A stretch of 64,000 nucleotides of DNA from Youngiibacter fragilis 232.1 (GCF_000495435.3 NZ_AXUN02000198.1:1-64000); one strand, 5' to 3'; positions 26,179 to 34,821 are shown, counted from the first letter of the stretch. A program made the numbers and translations. The notes: generated by a model not told the origin, from the sequence alone.

Positions 26179-27017
26179 GTATAAGGGGAAAGAACATATG
26201 GTACGGCGTATTCGGAAAGGAAAAGGAAGGGACACCAATGCTTGTCGTTCATGGCGGCCCCGGTTTCTGCTCAGTTGTTGAGTCCGGTGATGACCTGTCT
26301 GAGGACCGCCCTGTCTATATGTATGACCAGCTTGGCAGTCTCAGGTCAGACAAGGCTGACAGCATAGAGGCTTACACTACGGAATACTTTGTAGAGGAAC
26401 TGGATGATGTGAGGAAAGCACTTGGCCTCGACAAGGTTATCCTTATGGGGCATTCATGGGGCGGGGGACTTGTTTCAAAGTATATGCTGGACAGAGATCC
26501 GGACGGGGTAAGGGCACTTGTCCTTAACTCACCTTTTTTGAGCGCCAGGTTTTTCAATGAGGATGTGGAGAGAAACCTTGCAAGGCTTCCGGAAAAGGTG
26601 AGAGAAACCATAGAAAGGCTTGAGAAGGATGGCAATTACGGAGATGAGTACCAGGGAGCCATAATGGAGTACTACAAGGTGTACGGCTGCAGGAAGCGAC
26701 CCGTACCTGAAATGGTAATGAAGATGATGATGACTGCAAACTATGAGGTTTATGGCAAGCTGCAGGGTCCGAGCGAGGTGAAGCTTTCAGGAGACCTGAG
26801 GGACTTCGACCTTATGCCTCAGCTTGGAAAACTCAAGGTGCCTGTACTTCTCGTTTCTGGAGACAACGATGAGATATCGGTTGATTCCATGAGGGCATAC
26901 CAGCTGGCGATTCCAGATTCAAGGCTTGCCATCATCCCTGATGCCGGACATCTTAATGCCATTGAACAGCCTGAATATTTCAAGGCGGTGGTCAACCGGT
27001 TCGCAAGACGGTTCTGA
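26160..27017 (+). CDS. Proline iminopeptidase-like alpha/beta hydrolase
   Basis: The 285-residue protein has the prolyl aminopeptidase (S33) signatures: LVVHGGPGF near the N-terminus (oxyanion loop), GHSWGGGL with nucleophile Ser99, an aspartate in VSGDNDEIS and the catalytic His in DAGHLNAIE. A helical cap (about residues 130-200) separates strands, as in the family. It likely releases N-terminal proline or other residues from small peptides in the cytosol; there is no signal peptide. The start is TTG with GGGAGG 8 nt upstream. It overlaps the tail of the decayed NTF2-like gene. Confidence 0.88.
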   Translation: MEEGFISIRGKNIWYGVFGKEKEGTPMLVVHGGPGFCSVVESGDDLSEDRPVYMYDQLGSLRSDKADSIEAYTTEYFVEELDDVRKALGLDKVILMGHSWGGGLVSKYMLDRDPDGVRALVLNSPFLSARFFNEDVERNLARLPEKVRETIERLEKDGNYGDEYQGAIMEYYKVYGCRKRPVPEMVMKMMMTANYEVYGKLQGPSEVKLSGDLRDFDLMPQLGKLKVPVLLVSGDNDEISVDSMRAYQLAIPDSRLAIIPDAGHLNAIEQPEYFKAVVNRFARRF

Positions 27018-27053
27018 CATACGAACTAAACAACAATTATGACATTTAATGAC

Positions 27054-27078
27054 AAGGGGAGCCGGTGAGGCTCCCCTT
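27054..27078. terminator. Hairpin between convergent genes
   Basis: AAGGGGAGCC (27054-27063) pairs perfectly with GGCTCCCCTT (27069-27078) over a 5-nt loop. There is no clear T-run on either strand, so termination may be weak, but the position between convergent genes supports the role. Confidence 0.55.
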
Positions 27079-27121
27079 GAAACATGTTAAGGACCGATTC
27101 CAAATTTGTTTTAGGTATCAT

Positions 27122-27751
27122 TTACAGCAGCTTGGTAAAGCAGCCCCTGCAGATTATAGTCTTCCCTGAGTCGGCGCTTATGAAGTCGGAGCCAGGGATG
27201 GGCTCCTTGCAGACGGAGCAGCTGTTCGATCCGGTTACTGCATCAGGTTTCTTCACTGGTTTCGGCCTGGTCCTCATTTCACCCTTCTTGTTCGATGCAA
27301 GCTCATAGGATTTTTTAGGAAGCGGAGTCTCCCTCTTGAGGACCTGGTAGGTAAGGTTGAACTCGCTGTCCCCGAAGAGCTCGAGCTCGAACCTGGGATT
27401 CTCCTTGTCATAGTATTCCTCGATTACAAGCCTTGTTATCTGGGCATCGTTTATAATGAGTCCGGACTTTTCAATCCCGTCGAATATGCTTTTTGTAATG
27501 TTGTTGGTGTCAGGATGCCTCTTCTCGCTCTTGTAGAACACCTTGAGGATGGCGATAAGGGCTTCATCAAGGACAAGGCCCGGATTCTGAGCCATCGCGG
27601 TGAAGGCTATCTCCTGCTCGTAGTTGGCGTACCTGTCGTGGTATTTGCCGGAATTCATGGGCAGGAAGGAGCGTCCTTCCTTGTTTATGAGCTTGAAGTT
27701 TGATTTGGTTATTGGTGTTCCCTTAACCACTACCTTGGCATAGCTTGTCAT
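27122..27751 (-). CDS. RusA-type Holliday-junction nuclease with zinc-ribbon tail
   Basis: The first about 140 of 209 residues match the RusA endodeoxyribonuclease fold. The key motif is RHPDTNNITKSIFDGIEKSGLI-IND, carrying the Asp/Asn/Lys/Asp residues that in RusA bind metal and DNA. The last about 40 residues form a zinc ribbon with CSVCKEP...CRGC, after a basic linker (RTRPKPVKKP). RusA is usually phage-borne and about 120 residues long; no other phage gene is near, so this looks like a resident clostridial form. It may resolve branched DNA during repair. The zinc ribbon may help DNA binding. Confidence 0.8.
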   Translation of the reverse strand: MTSYAKVVVKGTPITKSNFKLINKEGRSFLPMNSGKYHDRYANYEQEIAFTAMAQNPGLVLDEALIAILKVFYKSEKRHPDTNNITKSIFDGIEKSGLIINDAQITRLVIEEYYDKENPRFELELFGDSEFNLTYQVLKRETPLPKKSYELASNKKGEMRTRPKPVKKPDAVTGSNSCSVCKEPIPGSDFISADSGKTIICRGCFTKLL

Positions 27752-27830
27752 GGCATCTCCCCGGATTGTGCATCCTGTGCGTCTTGAAAAAATTAATTTT
27801 AGTAAAATTTTAAAGCCTTGTTAAGCTTGA

Positions 27831-27859
27831 TTGTTTAAAATATTAGTTCAGGCTATAAT
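27831..27859 (+). promoter_or_regulatory. Promoter of tsaD
   Basis: TTGTTT (27831-27836), a 17-bp spacer and TATAAT (27854-27859) lie 47 bp before the chosen tsaD start, in the AT-rich gap between the divergent RusA-type gene and tsaD. Confidence 0.75.
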
Positions 27860-27906
27860 ATTATAGGCCAATGAAAAAAATAATTCAACCGATGAGGTTA
27901 ACATAT

Positions 27907-28926
27907 ATGAAAGATATATTAATACTTGCTATAGAGTCGAGCTGCGACGAGACTGCTGCCAGCGTAGTGCGCAACGGCAGGGACGTGCTCTCGAACATAA
28001 TATCGTCACAGATCATGGAGCACAGGAAGTTTGGCGGAGTAGTACCTGAGGTGGCTTCAAGGAAGCATGTGGAGAATGTCTCCTGGGTTGTGGATGAGGC
28101 ATTGAAGGAAGCGGGAGTCAAGGCCTCTGACCTTGATGCTGTTGCTGTTACCTACGGTCCGGGACTGGTTGGAGCGCTACTTGTGGGTCTCCAGTTCGCA
28201 AAAGGATTCGCCTTCTCCCTTGGAAAGCCACTCATAGGCGTAAACCATATAGAGGGGCATATTGCCGCAAACTACATCGAACACAAGGACCTGGTTCCCC
28301 CATTCGTATCCCTTGTAGTTTCAGGGGGACATACCTTCATAGTCCATGTCAGGGACTACGGGGATTTCGAGGTGCTGGGAGAGACAAGGGATGATGCTGC
28401 AGGGGAGGCCTTTGACAAGGTCGCAAGGGCGCTGTCCCTTAATTATCCCGGCGGCCCGGAAATTGACAGGGTGGCAAAGCTTGGGAACCCTGATGCGATA
28501 AGGTTCCCGAAGGCAAACTTCCATGAGGATACCTTAGACTTTTCATTCAGCGGACTCAAGAGCGCTGTACTCAATTACCTTAATTCAGCAAAGCAGAAGG
28601 GCATTGAAATAAGCGTGCCTGATGTTGCGGCATCGTTCCAGAAGGCAGTTGTTTCAGTACTGACTGAAAATGTGATTGCGACAATAAGAGACAGGAAGCT
28701 TGACAAGATAGCGATAGCAGGAGGAGTGGCATCCAACTCGTCACTTCGCGCAAGCCTTACCGAAGCTGCAGAGAAGCTGGGAGTGAAGGTCCTCTTTCCA
28801 TCTGCTATCCTATGCACAGATAACGCCGCCATGATAGCAAGCGCTGCGTATTTCGAGCACATAAGCGGAAAAGAATCCCGCATGTCACTTAACGCCAAGC
28901 CAGGGCTTACCCTGGGAGCGAGGTAG
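27907..28926 (+). CDS. tsaD: tRNA N6-adenosine threonylcarbamoyltransferase
   Basis: With the ATG at 27907 (GAGGTT upstream) the protein has 339 residues, the usual TsaD length; the in-frame ATG at 27871 would add 12 atypical residues. Conserved features are [28 protein letters not shown], the metal site [33 protein letters not shown] and the metal Asp in CTDNAAMIA. With TsaB and TsaE it transfers threonylcarbamoyl from TsaC's product to A37 of ANN-decoding tRNAs, an essential modification. The hydrolase-like gene follows after 4 bp, suggesting one transcript. Confidence 0.96.
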   Translation: MKDILILAIESSCDETAASVVRNGRDVLSNIISSQIMEHRKFGGVVPEVASRKHVENVSWVVDEALKEAGVKASDLDAVAVTYGPGLVGALLVGLQFAKGFAFSLGKPLIGVNHIEGHIAANYIEHKDLVPPFVSLVVSGGHTFIVHVRDYGDFEVLGETRDDAAGEAFDKVARALSLNYPGGPEIDRVAKLGNPDAIRFPKANFHEDTLDFSFSGLKSAVLNYLNSAKQKGIEISVPDVAASFQKAVVSVLTENVIATIRDRKLDKIAIAGGVASNSSLRASLTEAAEKLGVKVLFPSAILCTDNAAMIASAAYFEHISGKESRMSLNAKPGLTLGAR

Positions 28927-28930
28927 AGTG

Positions 28931-29923
28931 ATGAAACATATAGAGAATTCAAACAGCTTCCACAGGTTCAAGAAGACGAGGATCATAAATAAGGCTAATA
29001 TGATCAGGGTCACTGCTCTTTTCATAGCTGCCCTGTTCATATTCGGATATATGTATGAAAACGGCGAAGCAAGGAAATATGTTGGCGCTGCGCCTGGAAA
29101 GAGCATAACAGTAAACGGCATAAGCTATAATTACGAAGCTACGGCTGGCAAGGGCTACAAGATAATTGTAGCGGGAGCCGCAGGCGAGTCCATGCTGAGC
29201 AGGAAGGCCCTTAACGAGGCATTCGGGGAAGACCATAAGCTGTTCTTCTTCGATAGGCCGGGATACGGTTCTACGGTCGGAGACGCCAAGTCACCCAGGG
29301 AGCTTGCAGAAGACCTTCATTTCATGTTCAGGAAGTTCGGGTGGTCAACAGGCTACATACTCGTAGGAGAAGAATTCGGAAGCCTTGTAATGCAGGAGTT
29401 CATGAACATGTATCCTGACGAGGTCCTTGGAGCCGTAATGATCAATCCTATGGGTCCGGCACTTGGCTCGGAGACCATGGATACCTACATTGAGGATTCA
29501 AGGGAAGGAATGGAGGAGATCAGGACACTCGGCACCTTTGGAATCCCCAGGATCCTAAGCAATGCAGGGATTGCCAGGTTCAACAGGGAGGTAGACATCG
29601 ACTCTGATGCGGACCTGGATTTCTACTCGAACCTGTGGCTTACTAATGCACACCTCAAGGCTTTTGAGGCGGAGCTTGACGAGATGGCTGCACTTGAAGC
29701 CATTGGTACAGCCGATGGTGCACTTGGAGCGAGACCGGTCTACCTCATGACAACGAACAGGCATCTCCAGGATATGAGGCAGTCGGAGGTCCTTTCATAT
29801 TCATCAGACCAGGAGACCGTTATAGTCAGCGACAGCGTGAAGGAGATACTCCTGGAAAGGTCCGAAGACGTGATCTCAACGCTCAACGGCCTTATGAAGA
29901 AGCTGAAGAGGCTTGACCTGTAG
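28931..29923 (+). CDS. Membrane-anchored alpha/beta-hydrolase-fold protein lacking the catalytic serine
   Basis: The 330-residue protein has one N-terminal membrane helix (MIRVTALFIAALFIFGYMY, about residues 24-42) and an extracytoplasmic alpha/beta hydrolase fold: FFFDRPGYGST is the typical oxyanion/strand-4 region. The nucleophile elbow GHSxG is replaced by GEEFG, with Glu148 where the catalytic Ser should be, and I see no convincing catalytic His near the end. It is probably a pseudo-enzyme with a binding or structural role. It follows tsaD by 4 bp; the ATG at 28931 is preferred over a GTG one codon earlier. Confidence 0.75.
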   Translation: MKHIENSNSFHRFKKTRIINKANMIRVTALFIAALFIFGYMYENGEARKYVGAAPGKSITVNGISYNYEATAGKGYKIIVAGAAGESMLSRKALNEAFGEDHKLFFFDRPGYGSTVGDAKSPRELAEDLHFMFRKFGWSTGYILVGEEFGSLVMQEFMNMYPDEVLGAVMINPMGPALGSETMDTYIEDSREGMEEIRTLGTFGIPRILSNAGIARFNREVDIDSDADLDFYSNLWLTNAHLKAFEAELDEMAALEAIGTADGALGARPVYLMTTNRHLQDMRQSEVLSYSSDQETVIVSDSVKEILLERSEDVISTLNGLMKKLKRLDL

Positions 29924-29949
29924 GTCGAAAATATAATCTTATAACATTT

Positions 29950-29992
29950 ACGGCCTGTCCCGGCATTCTCAGCCAGGACAGGCCGTTGTTCT
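29950..29992 (+). terminator. Terminator of the tsaD operon
   Basis: ACGGCCTGTCC (29950-29960) pairs perfectly with GGACAGGCCGT (29976-29986), followed by a T-rich tail. The following about 200 bp up to the htrA RBS hold no gene; its promoter could not be placed. Confidence 0.85.
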
Positions 29993-30197
29993 TATCACAT
30001 CATGCTGCAAGTAAGAGGGAAGAGAATAATTGGCGCTTAGACAATATTATTGGGAGACTTATATGCTGCAATAAAGGATCTTCATTGCCTCCAGTTATTT
30101 CAGCAATCTGATAAGCAAGAATTTCCTGACGTCACGAAATTGTAACATTGATGCCTTATCATAAGAGTATGAAAAATCATACAGGAGGTTTCAAAAG

Positions 30198-31553
30198 ATG
30201 GATGAAGAGAAAGACAGGATAACAGGGAATGAAATCCCGGAAGATATAGAAGACACAGCGGAATTTGAAAAGATGGACTTTGAGGGGGAGTCAGAACCTG
30301 AGGTTGCAGATGAATCTGCTTCAGAAGCTCCGGAAGAACCCTGGGCAAGAAGGAAGTATGTGCCGCCTGCACAGGACGAGAGGCCATTAAGGGAGCCTGA
30401 GTTCCGCGTCAGGGGAGGAAGCTATCCTCCGGAGCCGCAAAGAAGAGGAATTGGGGCCATGACGGCAATTGCCATTGCCCTTGTGTTTACACTGCTGGGT
30501 ACCGCTCTTGGCATCCACAGTGCCTACAACATACTGCCGGGAACAGCGCTGTTTGAGAACAGCAAGCTTGGAAAGCTAATTGCTGAGTCTCAGACAAAGA
30601 CTGAATACATAACAACCCCGGTGGTTGCAACAGAAGGACTTACGATACCTGAAATTGTCGACATGGTAAAGCCTGCTGTTGTAACAGTCACCTCGCAGGT
30701 TCCCGTAGGGGCAAGCTTCTTCAATCCTCAGGGCGGAACGGAGGAAGTCATCGGAACAGGATTCATCCTGAATGAAGAAGGCTACATAGCCACGAACTAT
30801 CATGTGGTTGAGGGATCTGTAGAACTGAAGGTAATACTTTATACAGGAGAAGTGATTGATGCTTCGGTGGTCAACTATGATGCGCTTGCAGACCTTGCTG
30901 TCATCAGGATAACAGGCGACATTGAGGTTCCTGGCGTGGTGAAGCTTGGAAACTCAGATGCCATGAGGGTTGGCGAAACTGTAGTAACAATTGGAAACCC
31001 CCTTGGAAAGGAGTTCGCAGGAACTGTAACTGCAGGAGTGGTTTCAGCGCTCGACAGGACGATAAGCATAGGAAACTCATCCTACCAGTACATACAGATA
31101 GATGCTGCCATAAACGGAGGTAACTCAGGCGGACCGCTCATCAACGGTAACGGAGAGGTAGTAGGCATCAACTCAGCGAAGATCTCTGACTCTACAGTTG
31201 AGGGGATAGGCTTCGCGATACCGATAAATGACCTGAAGTCGAAGCTTGATGTCCTGTCACAGAAGGCACTTTATGTAGGGATAGCAGGCAGGGAGATCAA
31301 TGCGGCTACTGCACGGCAGAGGAACATGCCTGAAGGCATCCTGATACTTGAGATACAGGAGGGAAGCCCGGCAGAGGAAAGCGACCTTGAGATCAACGAC
31401 GTGATCACTGAGTTTGAAGGCAAGGAAGTTAAGACAGTGTCAGAGCTTAATACCCTCAGGGATACTAAGAAGGCCGGAGATACCATAACACTGAAGGTGT
31501 ACAGGAACGGGGAATACGTCCAGATCCAGGTTACATTAAGGGAAAGACCATAG
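30198..31553 (+). CDS. htrA: HtrA/DegP-type membrane-anchored serine protease
   Basis: The 451-residue protein has a long acidic cytoplasmic N-terminus, one membrane helix (about residues 94-118), an extracellular trypsin-like domain and a C-terminal PDZ domain (about 355-445). The triad is visible: His202 (TNYHVVEG), Asp232 (ALADLAVI) and Ser310 (GGNSGGPL). Gram-positive HtrA proteases degrade or refold misfolded secreted proteins at the membrane surface. ACAGGAGG precedes the ATG. It is a single-gene unit with a strong terminator. Confidence 0.95.
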   Translation: MDEEKDRITGNEIPEDIEDTAEFEKMDFEGESEPEVADESASEAPEEPWARRKYVPPAQDERPLREPEFRVRGGSYPPEPQRRGIGAMTAIAIALVFTLLGTALGIHSAYNILPGTALFENSKLGKLIAESQTKTEYITTPVVATEGLTIPEIVDMVKPAVVTVTSQVPVGASFFNPQGGTEEVIGTGFILNEEGYIATNYHVVEGSVELKVILYTGEVIDASVVNYDALADLAVIRITGDIEVPGVVKLGNSDAMRVGETVVTIGNPLGKEFAGTVTAGVVSALDRTISIGNSSYQYIQIDAAINGGNSGGPLINGNGEVVGINSAKISDSTVEGIGFAIPINDLKSKLDVLSQKALYVGIAGREINAATARQRNMPEGILILEIQEGSPAEESDLEINDVITEFEGKEVKTVSELNTLRDTKKAGDTITLKVYRNGEYVQIQVTLRERP

Positions 31554-31565
31554 CATATGGGTTAC

Positions 31566-31605
31566 AAGACGCCGCACCGTAAGGAAGCGGCGTCTTCTTG
31601 TTATT
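31566..31605 (+). terminator. Terminator of htrA
   Basis: AAGACGCCGC (31566-31575) pairs perfectly with GCGGCGTCTT (31587-31596), followed by a T-rich tail that overlaps the next promoter. Confidence 0.85.
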
Positions 31606-31627
31606 TCAGGATAATAAATAGTATAAT
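31598..31627 (+). promoter_or_regulatory. Promoter of the CDGSH protein gene
   Basis: TTGTTA (31598-31603), an 18-bp spacer and TATAAT (31622-31627) lie 29 bp before the chosen start codon. Confidence 0.65.
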
Positions 31628-31656
31628 CAGGCTAAAAGGATATGGAGTTGAAGCTT

Positions 31657-32280
31657 ATGGAGAAGGATCCGATGATAATATTTTCGAGGAACACACCCTA
31701 CATGGCTGTAAACATAAGGAAGATAACTAAGGACGGGGAAGGGGACATTCCCTTGAAAGAAGTGGCATCCCTATGCAGATGCGGAAAGTCCAATAGGAAG
31801 CCCTTCTGTGACGGGTCCCACAACAAGGAGGGACTCGACGAGGAGAGGAGCGAGGACTGTCCGACTTCAAGGATAAGAAGATACCAGGGAGACGGGATAA
31901 CCATAATATTCAATTCTGTCCTCTGCTACCACAGCGGAAGATGCCTAAAGGGTCTGCCTGAGGTATTCGACAGGGAAAGAAGGCCATGGATCAAGGCTGA
32001 TGCGGCAGACTGGAAACGAATCGCCGAGGTCATCGAGACCTGTCCTTCGGGAGCCCTTGATTACGAGCTGAAGGATGGAAACACCTTCGAGGTTACGAGA
32101 GAGGATGGGATATCCTATAGGAAGAACGGTCCATTCAAGGTAACCGGGAACATCGAGCTTCGGAACGAAGAGGGTATAGAGCCCTTCGTCAAGGAGAGAT
32201 ATGCACTCTGCAGGTGCGGAAAGTCAAGGAACAAGCCTTTCTGTGACGGCACCCATATGGAAAATCCTTTTGAGGATTGA
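31657..32280 (+). CDS. Double-CDGSH iron-sulfur protein with central 4Fe-4S-like domain
   Basis: Two CDGSH signatures bracket the protein: CRCGKSNRKPFCDGSH near the N-terminus and CRCGKSRNKPFCDGTH at the C-terminus. Each has the Cys3-His1 pattern that binds a [2Fe-2S] cluster. The middle part (about residues 65-130) resembles the Fer4_19/DUF1271 divergent ferredoxin domain, with CYHSGRC and ETCPSGAL. It is a probable electron-transfer or redox-sensing protein of the cytosol. I prefer the ATG at 31657, which has GGAG 9 nt upstream, over the ATG at 31642, which lies only 3 nt after AAGGA. The shorter product has 207 residues. Confidence 0.85.
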   Translation: MEKDPMIIFSRNTPYMAVNIRKITKDGEGDIPLKEVASLCRCGKSNRKPFCDGSHNKEGLDEERSEDCPTSRIRRYQGDGITIIFNSVLCYHSGRCLKGLPEVFDRERRPWIKADAADWKRIAEVIETCPSGALDYELKDGNTFEVTREDGISYRKNGPFKVTGNIELRNEEGIEPFVKERYALCRCGKSRNKPFCDGTHMENPFED

Positions 32281-32294
32281 ATGAAAAATTCCTC

Positions 32295-32336
32295 TTGACA
32301 GGGACGGAACTTTCATATATTCTAATATTGCAATAT
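32295..32336 (+). promoter_or_regulatory. Promoter of the rhodanese gene with overlapping palindrome
   Basis: TTGACA (32295-32300), a 17-bp spacer and TATTCT (32318-32323) form a strong promoter. A perfect 12-bp palindrome, ATATTGCAATAT (32325-32336), lies where transcription would start, a typical place for an ArsR-type repressor operator. Confidence 0.7.
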
Positions 32337-32367
32337 ATGAATATTAAAAATGGAGTTGAAGAATAAG

Positions 32368-32694
32368 ATGTTTGGATTATTTGGTGGCGGAAACAAGGTA
32401 GAGCCGGAAGTGCTCAAGGAAAACATAGGAAACAAGGAAGTTCTCATACTGGACGTAAGGACCAAGGATGAGTTCAAGGGCGGACACATCAAGGGCGCGA
32501 AGAATGTTCCTGTAGAGGTAATTGACACAAGGCTCAAGGAGATAGAAAGCTACAAGGACAAGCAGGTCCTCGTATACTGCCACAGCGGCGCAAGAAGCGC
32601 AAGGGCTGCAAGTTTCCTGAGGAGTGCTGGCTTTTCAGATGTCAAGGACATGAAGGGCGGCATAATGAACTGGAGATATGAGACTGTAAGGTAA
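32368..32694 (+). CDS. Rhodanese-like sulfurtransferase
   Basis: A single rhodanese domain of about 108 residues: VLILDVRTKDEFKGGHIKGAKNVPV, then the active-site loop YCHSGARSARAA with Cys as persulfide carrier, then GGIMNW. It moves sulfane sulfur in the cytosol. Upstream ATG 32350 has no RBS; from ATG 32368 the GGAG lies about 12 nt upstream, which is long but better. The same ATGGAGTTGAAG string occurs before the CDGSH gene. The neighbouring CDGSH and rhodanese genes suggest a sulfur/iron-sulfur theme. Confidence 0.88.
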   Translation: MFGLFGGGNKVEPEVLKENIGNKEVLILDVRTKDEFKGGHIKGAKNVPVEVIDTRLKEIESYKDKQVLVYCHSGARSARAASFLRSAGFSDVKDMKGGIMNWRYETVR

Positions 32695-32700
32695 AAGCAT

Positions 32701-32741
32701 AAGCTGTTCCACACCTGAAAAGGTAGGGAACAGCTTTTTTT
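32701..32741. terminator. Bidirectional terminator between rhodanese and LysR genes
   Basis: AAGCTGTTCC (32701-32710) pairs with GGAACAGCTT (32727-32736), with an inner ACCT-GAAA-AGGT tip and a T-run. The end of the LysR gene lies within it. Confidence 0.88.
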
Positions 32742-33606
32742 ATTTGCAGAGGTCCATGAATGCCTGCATTCCGGGAGTTATGAACTTGTTCTTATGATGG
32801 ATTATGCTGAAGTGCCTTTCAAATGACGCACCCTCAAGTTTCAGCATCCTGACCATGCCCTTTTCGATATCCTCCTTCACCAGCAGGTAAGGCAGGAACG
32901 ACACACCAAGACCTGCCTCGATAGCACGGACTATTGCCTGTGTGCTGATGCTTTCAAAGGTTGGCCTTACTTCAAACCCGAAGGCGGAGAATATGCCCTC
33001 GAGAGTCTCCCTGCCTGCGCTTCCCCTCTCCCTTAGAAGCAGGTCCATTGATGATAGCTCCCTGGGGCTAACGGAGTCCCTGCCAGCCAGGATATGGTCC
33101 TTGCTGCAGATTACTACAAGGTCATCGTCCATGAATCTTTTCCCTGTGATGTATTCGCTGTGCACCGAACCCTCAACGAGGGCGAAATCAAGCCTGTTCT
33201 TCAGGACGTGCTCCTCTATCCTGTCCGAGTTGTCGACTACAGCCTCGATCCTTATTTCAGGGTATATCTCCCTGAACGCCTTGATATACCCTGGAAGCAG
33301 ATGGTTGCCTATTGTGACGCTCGAACCTATCCTGATGGTTCCAGTCGCATCTATGTTCTTCAGACCCTTCTCCATTTCATCGAAGAGTCCGGTTATGTGG
33401 GTCGCATACTGAAGGAAGAACTTTCCAGACTCTGTGATCTGGAGCCTCCTCGATATCCTGTCGAATAATTTTATCCCGTAGTATGACTCAAGCTCAGATA
33501 TGGCAAGGCTTACACTGGGCTGGGCGATGAAGAGCTCCTCCCCGGCAAGTGTAACGCTTCCTGTTTCGCATACCTTCACGAATATCCTCAAATGCCTCAG
33601 GGTCAT
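32740..33606 (-). CDS. LysR-family transcriptional regulator
   Basis: The 288-residue protein starts with the LysR winged HTH (MTLRHLRIFVKVCETGSVTLAGEELFIAQPSVSLAISELE) and continues with the two-lobed effector domain (IRIGSSVTIGNHLLPGYIKAF, then FALVEGSVHSEY). It is most like CysB/CysL-type regulators in overall form. It is transcribed divergently from the chromate-transporter pair and probably controls it through the T-N11-A site between them. The effector is unknown; sulfate-like oxyanions are plausible. Confidence 0.92.
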   Translation of the reverse strand: MTLRHLRIFVKVCETGSVTLAGEELFIAQPSVSLAISELESYYGIKLFDRISRRLQITESGKFFLQYATHITGLFDEMEKGLKNIDATGTIRIGSSVTIGNHLLPGYIKAFREIYPEIRIEAVVDNSDRIEEHVLKNRLDFALVEGSVHSEYITGKRFMDDDLVVICSKDHILAGRDSVSPRELSSMDLLLRERGSAGRETLEGIFSAFGFEVRPTFESISTQAIVRAIEAGLGVSFLPYLLVKEDIEKGMVRMLKLEGASFERHFSIIHHKNKFITPGMQAFMDLCK

Positions 33607-33621
33607 GATTGCCTCCTATAC

Positions 33622-33642
33622 ATAACTAAATTATTATGTTAT
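33622..33642. promoter_or_regulatory. LysR-type operator (ATAAC-N11-GTTAT)
   Basis: ATAAC (33622-33626) and GTTAT (33638-33642) form an inverted repeat with an 11-bp spacer, the classic LysR T-N11-A pattern. It lies 16 bp upstream of the LysR start and about 115 bp before the transporter genes. Confidence 0.6.
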
Positions 33643-33757
33643 TCATAAAATTATACTATTTTACTTAACTAAAATAAACAGCTATATTTGTTCAGTAAGG
33701 TATCTGAAGTACGAACTACAGAATAATATCGGCTGTTTTGGCCCGGGAGGTAAATAT

Positions 33758-34300
33758 ATGAGGCTGCTATCTGACATGTTCATGACCTTTTTCAAGATTG
33801 GCGCTTTCACCATAGGAGGTGGATATGCAATGCTTCCACTCATCCAGAGGGAGGTTGTCCATATCCGGAAATGGATAAGCGAGGAGGAGTTCCTTGACAT
33901 GGTTGCGATTGCCCAATCGGCACCGGGACCCCTGGCTGTCAATATCAGCGTCTTTGTCGGCTACAAGGTGAAGGGTGCGTTGGGGATCATTGCTTCAGTT
34001 CTGGGGTCGACGCTTCCTTCGTTCGGAATAATAATACTGGTCGCGTCAGTGTTCCTTGGGATTGAGAAGCATCCCGCAGTCGAGCAGGTATTCAGTGGAA
34101 TAAGGCCTGCAGTCGTAGCCCTTATTGCAGCACCTGTAATCACCATGGCAAGGACAGCGAAGATGAACAGGACCAATTTCTACATACCGCTGTCTGCGGT
34201 GATCCTTGTGGGATTCCTTGGTGTGACGCCGATTTACCTTATAATCGGGTTCATACTTCTCGGTATCGTGAAGACAAGGCTTGAAGGGAGGAAGGGATAA
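33758..34300 (+). CDS. Chromate transporter-family protein, first half
   Basis: The 180-residue membrane protein is one CHR domain: FMTFFKIGAFTIGGGYAMLPLIQREVV is the family signature, followed by DMVAIAQSAPGPLAVNISVFVGYKVKG, and four to six hydrophobic segments. Short CHR proteins work as pairs; the partner starts at the last base of this gene (TAATG overlap). Such pairs export chromate or import/exchange related oxyanions. Location opposite LysR suggests inducible expression. Confidence 0.9.
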   Translation: MRLLSDMFMTFFKIGAFTIGGGYAMLPLIQREVVHIRKWISEEEFLDMVAIAQSAPGPLAVNISVFVGYKVKGALGIIASVLGSTLPSFGIIILVASVFLGIEKHPAVEQVFSGIRPAVVALIAAPVITMARTAKMNRTNFYIPLSAVILVGFLGVTPIYLIIGFILLGIVKTRLEGRKG

Positions 34301-34821
34301 TGGCTATTTTGATTGAACTTTTCATAACCTTCTTCAAGATCGGACTCTTCAGCTTCGGCGGCGGATATGCAATGCTTCCCCTCATCCAGAGGGAGGTGGT
34401 CGCAGTACATGGCTGGCTTACTGCAGAATCATTCATAAACATAGTAGGGATAAGCCAGGCGACTCCGGGACCGATAGCAATAAACTCAGCCACATACGTG
34501 GGTTACAAGACTGCTGGTATTTTGGGTTCGACCTTCGCGACTGTTGGAGTTGTTTTACCTTCAGTAATAATAATATATGTGGTTTCAAGGCTGTTCATGA
34601 AGTACAAGGACGGAATATACATCCAGGGTACGCTTAAGGTAATAAGGCTCGGTGCGGTAGGGCTTATAGCTGCAGCGGCAGTGCTGCTCATGGGTGACGT
34701 ATTCACAGGAACCTGGAGCATAGTGATTTTCCTTGCCGCATTCATCGCAAGCTTCAGGTTTAACGCTGACCCTATCCTCATTGTGGTGATTTCAGGAATC
34801 GCAGGGTTTATCATATTCTAG
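34300..34821 (+). CDS. Chromate transporter-family protein, second half
   Basis: The 173-residue protein is the second CHR domain, with the signature FFKIGLFSFGGGYAMLPLIQREVVAVHGW, then INIVGISQATPGPIAINSATYVGYKTAG. It is homologous to its partner but not identical, as expected for the heterodimeric short-chain CHR families, in which the two halves insert with opposite topology. The start overlaps the stop of the first half, so translation is coupled and gives a 1:1 ratio. Confidence 0.9.
   Translation: MAILIELFITFFKIGLFSFGGGYAMLPLIQREVVAVHGWLTAESFINIVGISQATPGPIAINSATYVGYKTAGILGSTFATVGVVLPSVIIIYVVSRLFMKYKDGIYIQGTLKVIRLGAVGLIAAAAVLLMGDVFTGTWSIVIFLAAFIASFRFNADPILIVVISGIAGFIIF

Noticed and set aside
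27122-27751. Prophage remnant suggested by RusA
   Set aside because: No integrase, capsid, tail or replication genes lie nearby, and codon use matches the host.
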